Shown: in pieces, positions 26,205 to 33,665 of the stretch
Numbering within the stretch: the first letter of the stretch is position 1
Layout of the letters: each line of letters begins with the position of its first letter
Assembly (NCBI GenBank): GCA_963989245.1
Contig: OZ022345.1
Span: 35,402,605 to 35,466,604 of the forward strand
DNA length: 64,000 nt
Source: Nansenia antarctica
Taxonomy: Eukaryota; Chordata; Actinopteri; Argentiniformes; Microstomatidae
Direction of reading: 5' to 3'
Position numbers and translations under genes: made by a program
The notes under the pieces: generated by a model
Seen by the model: the letters and a program-made list of their open reading frames with translations, nothing else
Told to the model about the DNA's origin: nothing
Database searches by the model: none

Positions 26205-29200
26205 GCACGTGGCTGGTGCTGCTCAGTCAAAGAATACACAACTTTGAAAATCTATTTTCTGCAATTCGACACATTTTGACATGACAGTAAATGTCGGGCC
26301 TGTTTACACTATAATCCAAACTAGTGGACAAACAAATAAAACTGGGCAAAATTGGGCCTATTAAAAAGGACATTTCATGCGATATTGTTTACATGACTAC
26401 CGGTATTTGTTCTAACAGATTTGAACCATCTGCACCCCTATTTAGGAAATATTCACTATTACCCATCAACAAACTGAATATTTTTTTCCAAACATGCTTA
26501 TTCATGCACAAATTCATTAACAATAAGCAAGATCTTCCTTCTACCTTCCATTGTTTCTTTATTTTTTCATCAGACATTCACTCATATCCAACAAGATACA
26601 GTAATCATCTCCACTTACCTCTCTGTCGAACATCTAGCCACCAATTCAACATTTGAATTGGGACACCAAAATGGCATGCCACGTCTTTGACCCAATAATC
26701 TATCTGTGCATAGGTTGAAGCAATGCGATGCACTGAACATATGAACATCTGTATTTACACATCACCTGACATTCATTAAGGTTCGCTATGCCATGGCCAC
26801 CCCACGCTAGCTCTCTGTCCATCTTAGCCACCCCACACTAGCTCTCTGTCCCATCTTAGCCACCCGACACTAGCTCTCTGTCCATCTTAGCCACCCCACG
26901 CTAGCTCTCTGTCCCATCTTAGCCACCCCACGCTAGCTCTCTGTCCCATCTTAGCCACCCCACACTAGCTCTCTGTCCATCTTAGCCACCCGACACTAGC
27001 TCTCTGTCCCATCTTAGCCACCCCACACTAGCTCTCTGTCCCATCTTAGCCACCCCACACTAGCTCTCTGTCCCATCTTAGCCACCCGACACTAGCTCTC
27101 TGTCCATCTTAGCCACCCGACACTAGCTCTGTCCATCTTAGCCACCCGACACTAGCTGTCCATCTTAGCCACCCCACGCTAGCTCTCTGTCCCATCTTAG
27201 CCACCCCACACTAGCTCTCTGTCCCATCTTAGCCACCCGACACTAGCTCTCTGTCCATCTTAGCCACCCGACACTAGCTCTGTCCATCTTAGCCACCCGA
27301 CACTAGCTCTGTCCATCTTAGCCACCCCACACTAGCTCTCTGTCCATCTTAGCCACCCCACACTAGCTCTCTGTCTCATCTTGGCCACCCCAGTCAAAGT
27401 CACTGATCATGACTAACTGTCTGGTTGTCATGATGATTGTCTGACAGACACAAAACGTAGGACACTAGTAGCCACCCCAGCCATGCCCTGTTCTCTGAGC
27501 CCCAGCCAGGCCATGTGAAGCTTTTTTTGCTAAGCATTTCATTGCACTATCTACGACTGTAGTCTGTGTATTCTGATAAATAAACTTTGATGACAGTTGT
27601 TTTTTCAGAGGGTTTTCCATCTAGTCTCCAGCTAATGCCCTACGTCTGTCGTCAGACTGTCAACTCTGTCAGAGTTGCTGGTTTGTTTGTCGTTGATTAA
27701 GCGTCAGTCGAATGATGTGGAAGGTTGTTGTTGTTGTTTGGTGTTTTTGTTTGAAAAACAAATGAGGCAGATTGTGAATTGTTGCTTTCCTCCATCAGAT
27801 ATTTCGGGTCCACAGGTGAATTATTACTCTGTTCTTCCTCCATTTCTCTTTTCATTTCTCTTGTCATCTCAAATTGACTAACGGATCTATACCGGACAAG
27901 TTTGGACACAATTAAATAGCAAAATGTAACCCAAACTATTAACCCTAACTATTAACTATCAATATAAGTTACTGTGACTGACGGTGGAAATGCGTGTTTA
28001 AGACATTTACTATATAAGAGGCGTTGATGAGAGCATCTTGCTGCTGATTTCTTTATTTAATATCCAGAAATTGTTTTTTTTATGTATTTTGACTTTTGCT
28101 AATTCTATCATCTATGTACCGTTTCCTCCATAAGTATGTATTCTTCATTGCCTTAAATGACTAAATAATTAAATTATTATTATATAATGATTGGAGCACT
28201 TTGAGCTGCAACGTTTGCATGAAAAGCACTATACAAATCAAGTTAATTATTAATATTATTATGCAAAAGTGCCATTCACTTCCCTTCTGACTCAGCAGTT
28301 ACTTATTTCATGCTCCTGAATCTGTTAGATTTAACTGTTAAATTGTGTTCCGTTTCCTTCTTTCAGACAGACAGGGCTTGTTGAGTTCAAGATTGAACCT
28401 GACTATAATTTAATTTGTACATTTGCTGTGGTTAGGGATAAAACAAATATTCTGGATAGACAGACACCTCTACTGACCAATCACACGTTTGGGTAGATTA
28501 GTGGCTCAGAATGAACATGGAAATTGCCTTCAAAATATAATTGCCTTCAAAATAATTGATTAAATCAGTGATTTACTGATATTGATGCAGTAACCAAAAT
28601 ATATGAATTGCCAAATTACCTTTTTAATTATTTTTTCATGTGTCAAATGTGATGCTTTTATCACATGCCACAATTCAAAATGTGGCATCTTGCTGCCCCA
28701 TTAATTAAGGAATAGGTAGCCCAGGGTTGCCAGATGGGGCGGGTCACCCGCCGAATGGGCTACTTTTGATCACACTGGCCTGGAAAAAAGGCATTAAGGC
28801 AGTATCAAAATATCAGTGCCTGAAAGTTGCAAAATGCGTGAAGTTAAAACACACACCCTAGTAGCTACATACAATGTGCATTTCACAAGCATCATTGGCA
28901 ACAGACATCCAGTTTAGGGGCAGGAGATGGGCACCTGCCCAATAGTAATTAGCGGTTTTCTGACTATAATGTGACACCGTTTCAAAGGTCCTCATGTTGG
29001 GAATTGTGAAAGCTCGCAATCGAGCCAAACAAGTCTTGTTGTGAAAAAATGTGTTTTCCGGTTTTTGGCATAGGACGACAAATGAAGCGATGAAGAACCC
29101 ACTCGATATCATAACCAATAGTTTTACATTCACTAAATACCTACATTTAGTTAGCAAAGTCGGGTGGGGGGTATTAGTGTGGCAGTGTGTGTAGCCACGC

Positions 29201-31224
29201 CCACCCCAGCTGTATGTAAGTAGCCATGTGCGTGTGGACCTGTTTGTTGACAAGTTTACAAAATGGATGCTGAAGCTCTTGCTAATGCCATCAACAGAAT
29301 TTCAAAAGCAGGCAGAAATATCGACAGTGGACAATTAATGAACTCCTTCATATTGGACTATACATAACGGGAACTCCGAATCTGACGATGACGAAGAAGA
29401 CAACGGAATTTCAGACATTTATCTCCACATCAGTTAGGGTGTTCACACAGATCATTTTGCTTTCACTTTAGATTACAATGTTAGCTATGTATCCATCACA
29501 TAGAGAATTATATGAGAAAAACAATGGTCCAAACCCCATGGTTCTATCATGTATGGTTCAAAAGTTATCAAGGTTTACCTCTTTACATACACATGTGAAT
29601 TCCAGGAATTTATCTCAATAGAATCTAGACCTAACAAGTGGTGACTGCTATGCAGAAATGGAACGCACATTATGAAATTCAACTCTATCTTTTAAACTAT
29701 TCATTTTTATTACACGACCCATATATATATATCATTCTTTTCTGAATTTTAAGACCAATATTAATAGCAAATGGGAACATTGATCATGCAATTCATAGTG
29801 AGCCAGCTGACGTTACAAGTTAGCCAGACCATTCACACAAACAGCGTCTAGCGGGCGAGAGTAGACGAGGGCTCTTTAATCCCGTATACGTACATCTTTG
29901 TTACAGAATGACGAGGTGAGAGGTTCTGAGAGATGACACCTTGATGTGAGTCACCAGCACTTCAGGTATTTGTCATTGTATAAGCAATTCTATTTTATGA
30001 ACATAGTAGTATTTCATAAAAGTGGTGTGTTGGTAACAGTGGGCAATCATTTTAAATGTACTGTCTTCTTTTTTCATTACAGCTTTGATGCCCAGATGGG
30101 ATGGGAAGGAACTACACCGAAGTCCCACTAGATGGTTTATGGACTATAATGATAAATGCATACACACGGACACAACATTATTATTTTTTACCATTGTATT
30201 ATTGTATTGCTCAATTGTATCTTGCCAAATGTTTTCCATTGCCATGAATGAATTTACTCTCTTGTACTTGTAATGGGATGTAAATACACTTTTGGCACAC
30301 ATGGCAATAAAAAAATACAAATTATTATTATTATTATTATTATTATTAAAACATGTCAGCCCTGCAAGTTTGTTTCCTGCGGGTTAGCTGACAACCCCAC
30401 TGACAGATGACAGGTAGATAATGACAGGTAGTGTAACGGGGGAGTGGTTGTCTTGAGGGGGTGGTTGGGGTGGAGTTAACCAGCTATTGTTCCCACCCAT
30501 TACCTCTGTGAAAAAAGTCTGTGAAGACTTTGAGCCTGGTCATTTGGAGGGTATCAACATTTAAATATCCATGACTTCTTCAACTTGTTCAGATGTCAAT
30601 GGATGACACATCATTTTAAAGCTTACAATCTACCCTTTCATAATCTGGAAAAAAACTGGAAAATAATTTTGCCAGACTTGCGGACTTTTTAACCAGACCC
30701 TGTCGCATATAGCTTTGGGGCTGGTTTTGGGATTTTTAGACTGTGGTTAGGCTGTAAATTGTCAATCCCTTCTGTCGTAAATTTACAAATCTGGCTGTAA
30801 ATTGTCAATCCCCTGTCGTAGCCACGTGCCCGCGCATCACTGTGAGCTGCGAGGCGCGCCGCCGCTGCAAAACAGATTGAAAACAAGGCGGAAACCGCCG
30901 GCACCGGCACACTGAAAAAACCTTATGGTCTTTTAAAAGAAAATGTAATCAAACCATTTTAAAAATCTGACCCAGATGTCGAACTTATTTGACTCCTTAT
31001 TTACGGTATTATGACCCACATTCTACATCAATCACACAAGTAAATTACAGCCACAACAGTTGAGCATCTGTTTTTAGCGCCATATAACCATTTGGAAAGC
31101 ATTTATTAATTAAATTATTAACGATTATTATCCTAACTTTGAAACCGTGTCCACAACTTTGACACCGTATTCTGCACAGATGTCAACATCCTACTCACCG
31201 AGTGTTCCTCCGTGTCCTCGACAT
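639..31224 (-). CDS. sacs-like: Sacsin-like giant chaperone protein, seven coding exons, 4278 residues
   Basis: The coding exons are 31224-31199, 25636-25549, 18136-18025, 13588-13442, 13327-11887, 11779-11691 and 11572-639. They total 12837 nt, exactly 4279 codons including TAG, and every junction is GT-AG with matching phase. Domain order: GHKL ATPase repeat 1 (ELIQNADDAG at residues 39-48, GRFGIGFNSVYHITD at 111-125), repeat 2 (about 1350 and 1422), repeat 3 (about 2345 and 2417), a DnaJ domain with HPD near 4058, and a HEPN-like C-terminus (about 4150-4278). Sacsin family members are co-chaperone-like proteins acting with Hsp70 and linked to mitochondria and intermediate filaments. Human sacsin is about 4579 residues and begins with a ubiquitin-like domain. 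None is seen here, and the predicted protein starts about 18 residues before the first ATPase repeat (APPFIDYLKDILRRYPDGG). That suggests a sacsin-like paralogue rather than the one-to-one SACS orthologue. The first exon is the least certain part. Confidence 0.9.
5436..5534 (-). repeat. In-frame 72-nt expansion with GGAA microsatellite inside the giant exon
   Basis: A 27-bp direct repeat (5436-5462 and 5508-5534), both copies encoding AKEDLTGRV, flanks a TTCC-rich tract (GGAA on the coding strand) that encodes QRKEGRKEECKERKT. The period is 72 nt, so the frame is kept. It adds about 24 mostly charged residues to the third sacsin repeat (around residues 2648-2672), just before the conserved FCSLPLPGTTGLP segment. 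Confidence 0.85.
11691..11779 (-). CDS. sacs-like: Sacsin-like coding exon 6 (89 nt)
   Basis: The acceptor is CTGATTCAG before 11779 and the donor is AACAA|GTAAGA after 11691. It reads RDLLPGSKNLFIPHNLSTAS and onward, in frame with both neighbours. It enters with two bases carried over and leaves with one. It is too short to stand out as an ORF. Confidence 0.88.
11887..13327 (-). CDS. sacs-like: Sacsin-like coding exon 5 (1441 nt)
   Basis: The acceptor is TTTCTAG before 13327 and the donor is CCAAG|GTAAGT after 11887. It continues the first sacsin repeat just past its ATPase motif (DVPCIFSSKYLGFMDPQEKLFGE). It runs through GTLFRFPLR, FIADADISTLFLRNV and CFLPLPNNQSNKTGLPVHVN, which are landmarks repeated in the later sacsin repeats (compare GTLIKLPFRTQDE and CFLPLAIDTGLPVNVN in the giant exon). 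An ATG at 13385 lies in intron sequence and is not used. Confidence 0.92.
13442..13588 (-). CDS. sacs-like: Sacsin-like coding exon 4 (147 nt), ATPase glycine-rich motif
   Basis: The acceptor is TTCTTACCAG before 13588 and the donor is AACAG|GTTAGA after 13442. It encodes residues 76-124, from GPALYAFNNAVFTEKDW to KVGRFGIGFNSVYHIT. That is the N-box/G-box region of a GHKL ATP-binding fold. Phase 1 at both ends. Confidence 0.92.
13985..14037. repeat. (TTGATTGG)n simple repeat at the LINE tail
   Basis: Degenerate tandem TTGATTGG/TTGAT units lie directly beyond the 3' end of the minus-strand LINE at 14.05-16.13 kb. This fits a short-repeat tail left by the retrotransposon. Confidence 0.7.
14040..16135 (-). 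mobile_element. 5'-truncated non-LTR retrotransposon (jockey-like RT), split by a SINE
   Basis: Reverse transcriptase pieces read on the minus strand: ILERLIYARIEPIVDPLLPREQ (about 16090), FIDLTTAYDTVWHRGL (about 15920), NGVPQGSVLAPLLYNIY and YAYADDLAVVYS (15640-15760). Then come the post-RT region (14404-14940, EYCAPVWCRSAHTR) and a C-terminal Cys-His segment (CECGAEDQTADHVILDCP, about 14290) ending at CPEI. A frameshift near 15930-15960, at an A-rich run, separates the first two pieces. A 402-bp SINE interrupts the RT frame at 14956-15357. The element is dead. It lies antisense-neutral in sacsin-like intron 3, on the same strand as the gene. Family placement in the jockey group is by general resemblance. 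Confidence 0.88.
14956..15357 (-). mobile_element. tRNA-derived SINE inserted into the LINE, 14-bp target duplication
   Basis: On the minus strand it begins CCCCGCGGTGGTGTAGCGGT (A-box-like), has a GGGATCGTATCCC B-box-like element near 15290, and ends in an A-rich tail (T-rich on the plus strand, 14956-15000). The 14-bp direct repeat CGAGCTGTTAACTT flanks it at 14942-14955 and 15358-15371. Taking out the SINE and one repeat rejoins the LINE RT frame. It therefore post-dates the LINE. Confidence 0.88.
16136..16405. other. Unassigned possible MITE relic
   Basis: This GC-richer block begins where LINE similarity ends and finishes at a GTGAGAACACCCCCTTAG-like end, with a GCGTTCTCACC inside. The half-symmetry suggests a DNA-transposon remnant, but I cannot define both ends. 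From 16405 to 17080 I see only AT-rich intron with a (TA)n tract at 16859-16880. Confidence 0.3.
17085..17968 (+). pseudogene. Tc1/mariner transposase relic
   Basis: Plus-strand pieces in different frames give Tc1-type transposase landmarks: an N-terminal HTH-like region (17170-17330, FRETGDVKDRPRSGRPR-like), FSDESRFCLRK (about 17550), QDDNARPHRARI (about 17815) and SPDLNPIEHLWDQLG (about 17905). At least two frameshifts and the lack of visible terminal inverted repeats show it is inactive. The 3' part ends abruptly at a (TA)n tract. It lies opposite in strand to the host gene, inside intron 3, about 60 bp from exon 3. Confidence 0.9.
17970..18007. repeat. (TA)n microsatellite beside the exon 3 donor
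   Basis: Alternating TA tract, followed within about 20 bp by the exon 3 donor on the minus strand. It also marks the broken end of the Tc1 relic. Confidence 0.85.
18025..18136 (-). CDS. sacs-like: Sacsin-like coding exon 3 (112 nt), ATP-binding ELIQNADD motif
   Basis: The acceptor is TTTGAACAG before 18136 and the donor is CCAAG|GTATGG after 18025. It encodes residues 39-75, starting ELIQNADDAGASEVVFIHDE and ending LGKYQ. The catalytic and metal-binding Glu/Asn of the first GHKL repeat lie here. The exon sits between a Tc1 relic and the nested hAT cluster, with a (TA)n tract only about 20 bp past its donor. Confidence 0.92.
18165..18420. repeat. Dispersed fish-type repeat fragments
   Basis: The stretch TGGTAAATGGACTGCAATTA then TATAGAGCC and a run of CATTCACACA resembles a very common teleost interspersed repeat. 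It is followed by AGGGATAGTGTGACATTTTGG, another common motif. Assignment is from memory of the motifs only. Confidence 0.45.
18920..18965. repeat. (CA)n microsatellite, target of element D
   Basis: A clean CA run ends exactly at the left edge of element D. Confidence 0.95.
19307..20731 (+). mobile_element. hAT-like element 'A' nested in D, 5-bp target duplication
   Basis: Ends are CAGTGTTTCCTC and GAGGAAACACTG, with TAGGC repeated at 19302-19306 and 20732-20736. It is the same family as B, in opposite orientation. A plus-strand fragment (about 20070-20180) reads CWKNMQLKFREHLDNKRH and ends at a good donor (AAAG|GTAAGA), so the family once carried a spliced transposase. It has no long ORF now, so it is a non-autonomous derivative. 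Confidence 0.82.
21602..22526. mobile_element. hAT-type MITE nested in D
   Basis: Inverted ends TAGTGTTGCACGATA and TATCGTGACAACACTA are flanked by ACACACAC on both sides (21594-21601, 22527-22534). The interior holds (GACA)n and (CA)n tracts but no coding potential. Confidence 0.78.
22138..22218. repeat. (GACA)n then (CA)n compound microsatellite
   Basis: About eleven GACA units pass directly into about eighteen CA dinucleotides, inside the MITE. Confidence 0.95.
23975..24311. mobile_element. Short inverted-repeat MITE, 5-bp target duplication
   Basis: It begins CAGGGTTCCTAC and ends GCGGGAACCCTG, with ATTTA on each side (23970-23974, 24312-24316). The interior repeats TTTAAGACC-like motifs, typical of an abundant teleost MITE. 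A related fragment lies at 41846-42081. Confidence 0.75.
24317..25100. other. Intron sequence with nothing recognised
   Basis: AT-rich intron 2 sequence without ORFs, inverted ends or tandem repeats that I can support. Confidence 0.6.
25108..25548 (-). repeat. Minisatellite built from the exon 2 splice donor (13 donor-like copies)
   Basis: The unit is about 36 bp. On the minus strand each unit carries CAGATACTGAAG|GTGAGG, the last 12 bases of exon 2 plus its donor, followed by TTAACTAGTCTAACTAGA. Twelve copies follow the true donor. Spacings read from the exon outward are 41, 35, 40, 36, 35 and then 36 nt. The distal seven units stay in one frame, giving the peptide repeat VRLTSLTRQILK, but no decoy donor lies a multiple of three from the true one. 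Confidence 0.92.
25549..25636 (-). CDS. sacs-like: Sacsin-like coding exon 2 (88 nt)
   Basis: The acceptor is TTTTGGTATAG before 25636 and the donor is CTGAAG|GTGAGG at 25549/25548. It reads NAFGATAPPFIDYLKDILRR, then YPDGGQILK, ending phase 0 directly before ELIQNADD of exon 3. This is the conserved entry to sacsin repeat 1. The last 12 exonic bases plus the donor are the seed of the tandem array at 25108-25548. Confidence 0.9.
25792..26086. mobile_element. Foldback MITE
   Basis: Ends are CAGGGTTCGACAGTAACGCT and AGCGTTCCTGTCAAACCCTG. Inside, a long imperfect inverted repeat pairs about 25903-25958 with about 25997-26056 (CAGACGGCGCAGACGCCAGA against TCTGGCGCCTGCGCCGTCTG). Flanks GCATA and GCACA may be a decayed 5-bp duplication. 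Confidence 0.72.
26074..26207. repeat. 42-bp tandem duplication, then (CAGA)n
   Basis: The last 13 bases of the MITE plus 29 bp of flank are repeated once (26074-26115, 26116-26157). About ten CAGA units follow at 26166-26205. Confidence 0.85.
26380..26700 (+). pseudogene. Non-LTR retrotransposon fragment (RT C-terminal region)
   Basis: It reads SAPLFRKYSLLPINKLNIFF, then FMHKFINNKQDLPSTF and HSYPTRYSNH, the pattern seen downstream of the RT domain in L2/jockey-group LINEs. No RT core is left, and the frame breaks after about 26656. Confidence 0.65.
26784..27392. repeat. Minisatellite, about 30-bp unit, roughly 20 copies
   Basis: Variants of CCATCTTAGCCACCC(C/G)ACRCTAGCTCTCTGTC repeat in tandem with small length changes (CTGTC, CTCTGTC, CTCTCTGTC). 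No coding frame is maintained. Confidence 0.92.
27393..31198. other. Sacsin-like intron 1, remaining part: scattered short repeats
   Basis: A LINE-type 3' tail (GCATTTCATTGCACTATC and AATAAACTTTGATG) lies near 27531-27593. GCACTTTGAGCTGCAACGTT motifs with TTATTA tails occur near 28195-28260, and (TTA)n lies near 30325-30348. A 27-bp motif (GCTGTAAATTGTCAATCCC and following) is duplicated at about 30749 and 30792. I see no convincing exon in this span. Confidence 0.5.
31199..31224 (-). CDS. sacs-like: Sacsin-like first coding exon with start codon
   Basis: The ATG at 31224-31222 opens eight codons plus two bases (MSRTRRNT-R), with a CACTCG|GTGAGT donor at 31199/31198. The two leftover bases fit the single entry base of exon 2, so the joined frame is exact. 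An in-frame TAG lies four codons upstream, which supports this ATG as the start. A second ATG ten bases upstream (31234) is out of frame and would make a short overlapping upstream ORF. The assignment rests on phase and donor quality only, since a short basic N-terminus carries little homology. Confidence 0.6.
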
Positions 31225-31489
31225 CCTTCCGCATTTCTAGGACTCTATGAATGAGAACCAATGGATGATATGAGATCATGATATTGTGATGACAAATACA
31301 ACCGTCCTGTTCAGCAGGGGAAAAAAGTATGGTATTGTTTTATATAAAAAATAAAATCCAAGGCACTCCTCAAATCCGCTGTCATGTGTGGCGCGTTTAA
31401 CGCACCTGGTTTGATTTTCGTTCACTTTTAATTGTTCAGAAGATTACCTGAGACGACCTTAGCCCAAACGAACGCATAGTGTTTCCCAA
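31225..31489 (-). promoter_or_regulatory. 5' leader / upstream region of the sacsin-like gene
   Basis: This lies just upstream of the predicted start codon. An AG at about 31240 could be an acceptor for an untranslated upstream exon. I cannot fix a transcription start and see no TATA box that stands out. Confidence 0.25.
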
Positions 31490-31674
31490 CCCTCTCACCG
31501 GGGACCACCAGCCGCTCCACATTTGATCTGTTCCACCACCAGCACACCTGATTCAACTAATCAAGTACAAACCATCATTGCTTTGCACTTGATTAGTTGA
31601 ATCAGTTCAGTTGTGCTGGTGGTGGAACAGATCAAAATATGTGGAACGGCTGGTGGTCCCCGAGGAGAGGGTTG
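31490..31674. mobile_element. Foldback MITE (palindromic, about 85-bp arms)
   Basis: The left arm begins CAACCCTCTCACCGGGGACC and the right arm ends GGTCCCCGAGGAGAGGGTTG. The arms also pair through GATCTGTTCCACCACCAGCA and TGATTCAACTAATCAAGT. There is no coding sequence. A GCACTTTGAGCTGCAACGTT plus (TTA)n tail lies just beyond, at 31701-31785. Confidence 0.82.
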
Positions 31675-31748
31675 AAAACCAATAAGCAAATTTAACCATA
31701 AGCACTTTGAGCTGCAACGTTTGCAGGAAAAGTGCATTACAAATAAAG

Positions 31749-31785
<37 letters not shown>

Positions 31786-32059
31786 GGCTAGAACATTCTA
31801 GATACATTAAAATGCATATTTACCTCAAGTACATAAGATCATATTTCATCTGAAGAAATGTCATCAAACACGAACTTGTCATTGACAAACGTTTCCCGTG
31901 TAATGGCTTTATATACCCTCCCAGGCTTGATGCTATGATGCCATGCACTTCCCTTCTGACTCAGTCAGTTTCACTTACTCAGTGACTGCTCCTGAAACGA
32001 AACTTAAACGCTGGTTCATCATGAACAACTATCAAATACATTTTATGAACAAAACAAAG

Positions 32060-32162
32060 ACTTTGTCCTGCCAAGCCCTATGGTTTACAAGGAAACGAAA
32101 CAACCCCCCCCCCCCCGTTGTGTTTCGTTTCCTTGTAAACCATAGGGCTTGGCAGGACAAAC
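32060..32162. repeat. Near-perfect inverted repeat around a poly(C) loop
   Basis: Arms of about 43 bp (TTTGTCCTGCCAAGCCCTAT to GAAACAAC, and the matching GTTGTGTTTC to GGACAAA) surround a run of about 14 C (32103-32116). Only a 2-bp insertion near the loop spoils the match. Confidence 0.9.
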
Positions 32163-32217
32163 CATAGGACAGACAGGGCTTGTTTGAGTTCAAATAAATC
32201 ATGATACAGGTGATGGT

Positions 32218-33459
32218 CAGGCCCGGATTAACCCCCTATTTTTTTTACTTTGCAAGTGAAAATTTGATATTTACTATGGTTACAAAAACCATAGATTTAC
32301 AAGAGCATATTACTACAGTACAGGCTCATCCCAGTTGGGCCTAATGCCGTAGTATAGCCTTGACACTGATGCTCAAATCTGAATGCAACTCACATCCCAA
32401 TGCAACACGACTTTCTAAATATAGGCTAATTATTTCCACCATAAATGGCCTGAGACTACATGCAAAACCATAACAAAGGGGGAAAATGCACATACTGTAT
32501 ACTACAATAAAACAAGCTCAATACCAACCAAGTCCAAAAATGGAAATAAACAGCGCCTCTCTCTTTGCCGCTCTGCATCACACAGGCCCAAATCAGCCAC
32601 AGCGTCATATTAGCCCCAAATAATCATAAGTAAGCCTTACCTTTAGCAGAACTTATTTTTTCTTGATTTTCCGCAGGCAAAGTCGTTGACTAAATCCTCA
32701 AAGTCCATCTCTTTGACCAACTCGGATTCAATTGCCAGCAGGGAAAGTGCAGACAGACGCTTCTGTCCCATAGTGGTTCTGAGTTCATTCTTCACTCGTT
32801 TGAGTTGGGAGAAGGATCTCTCGCCCTCGCAGTTGGTAACTGGCAGGGTAAGGAAGAGCCTCAGTGCGACAAACACACATTGGAACGTCGTCTGTAGTCC
32901 ATTTATTCTCAGGATTTGAAGCATCTCCTCTGGTGAACGGGTTGTCTCCTCCCGCACAAAATCCTTGAACTGAATAAGTTCATCTCCAAAGTTTTTGTCC
33001 AGGTCATCTGGATATGTGGAGGAGAGCGCAGCAGCGCGTTTACGCACAGAATCGCGGTCCATGTCGGAATCAAACTAAACGCCAAATAGTCCATTCAGGG
33101 CCCTGTATGCATCAATGCGCTGAACAAGACAGGACAGCAACCTGTCCATTTTGATTTCTTAGTTGATAGTTTGGCGTCACTGCGTCATCGCGCACCTGTC
33201 TGTGATTGGGGGGGGGGGCACTTGTCTGTGACTGGGGGGGGGGGCACTCGCAATTATTTATCTTTTTATACATGATAGCCTAAATATAACCGTTAGTTTT
33301 GTACCTGTGTGGATGTCTTCCAGTAAATATAGCCTATATTTTAAAAATGTGCCCAAAATATTTTAAAGGTCTATTCATTGTCCGAATAATTTGGTGCCCC
33401 CCCATTGGCTGGTGCCCCAGGGCGTTCACCCGATGCAATATATGGATAATCCGGGCTTG
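32218..33459 (-). mobile_element. hAT transposon derivative with perfect 8-bp target duplication
   Basis: Ends are CAGGCCCGGATTA and TAATCCGGGCTTG. GTGATGGT flanks both sides (32210-32217, 33460-33467), the hAT hallmark. Total length is 1242 bp, so most of the transposase is deleted. Two G-runs near 33208 and 33234 form part of a short tandem repeat. Confidence 0.9.
32643..33062 (-). pseudogene. hAT transposase C-terminal (dimerisation) fragment
   Basis: The reading frame gives LTLPVTNCEGERSFSQLKRV, then KNELRTTMGQKRLSALSLLA and IESELVKEMDF. This is the hATC dimerisation region as found in ZMYM1-like hAT transposases. The DDE catalytic parts are absent. The ATG at 33062 is just the first Met of the surviving stretch. 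Its terminator lies near 32643. Confidence 0.85.
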
Positions 33460-33665
33460 GTGATGGTACTCCTGCTGGGCATTGCTGCCTGACGCACCTC
33501 CAACAGTGCCTTTAGAACAGGTGTGCTGTGACACCTCACTGAACACCTATGTGGGCCTAACTGGATGGCCTAACCTTTAACCCCAGTACATCTCCTGGTG
33601 GCGGAGCCACCCCCTGCTGATGCCCTAGGGGTTGTTCGCCCCCCAACCCTTATGCTTCCTTCTTA

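Noticed and set aside
28722..28760. MITE starting CAGGGTTGCCAGAT
   Set aside because: It looks like a hAT-type end, but no matching inverted end was found nearby.
29262..29365. Small ORF starting MDAEALANAINRISKAG
   Set aside because: Only 34 codons, no splice partner or homology that I can support. Possibly a transposon remnant, but not reportable as a gene.
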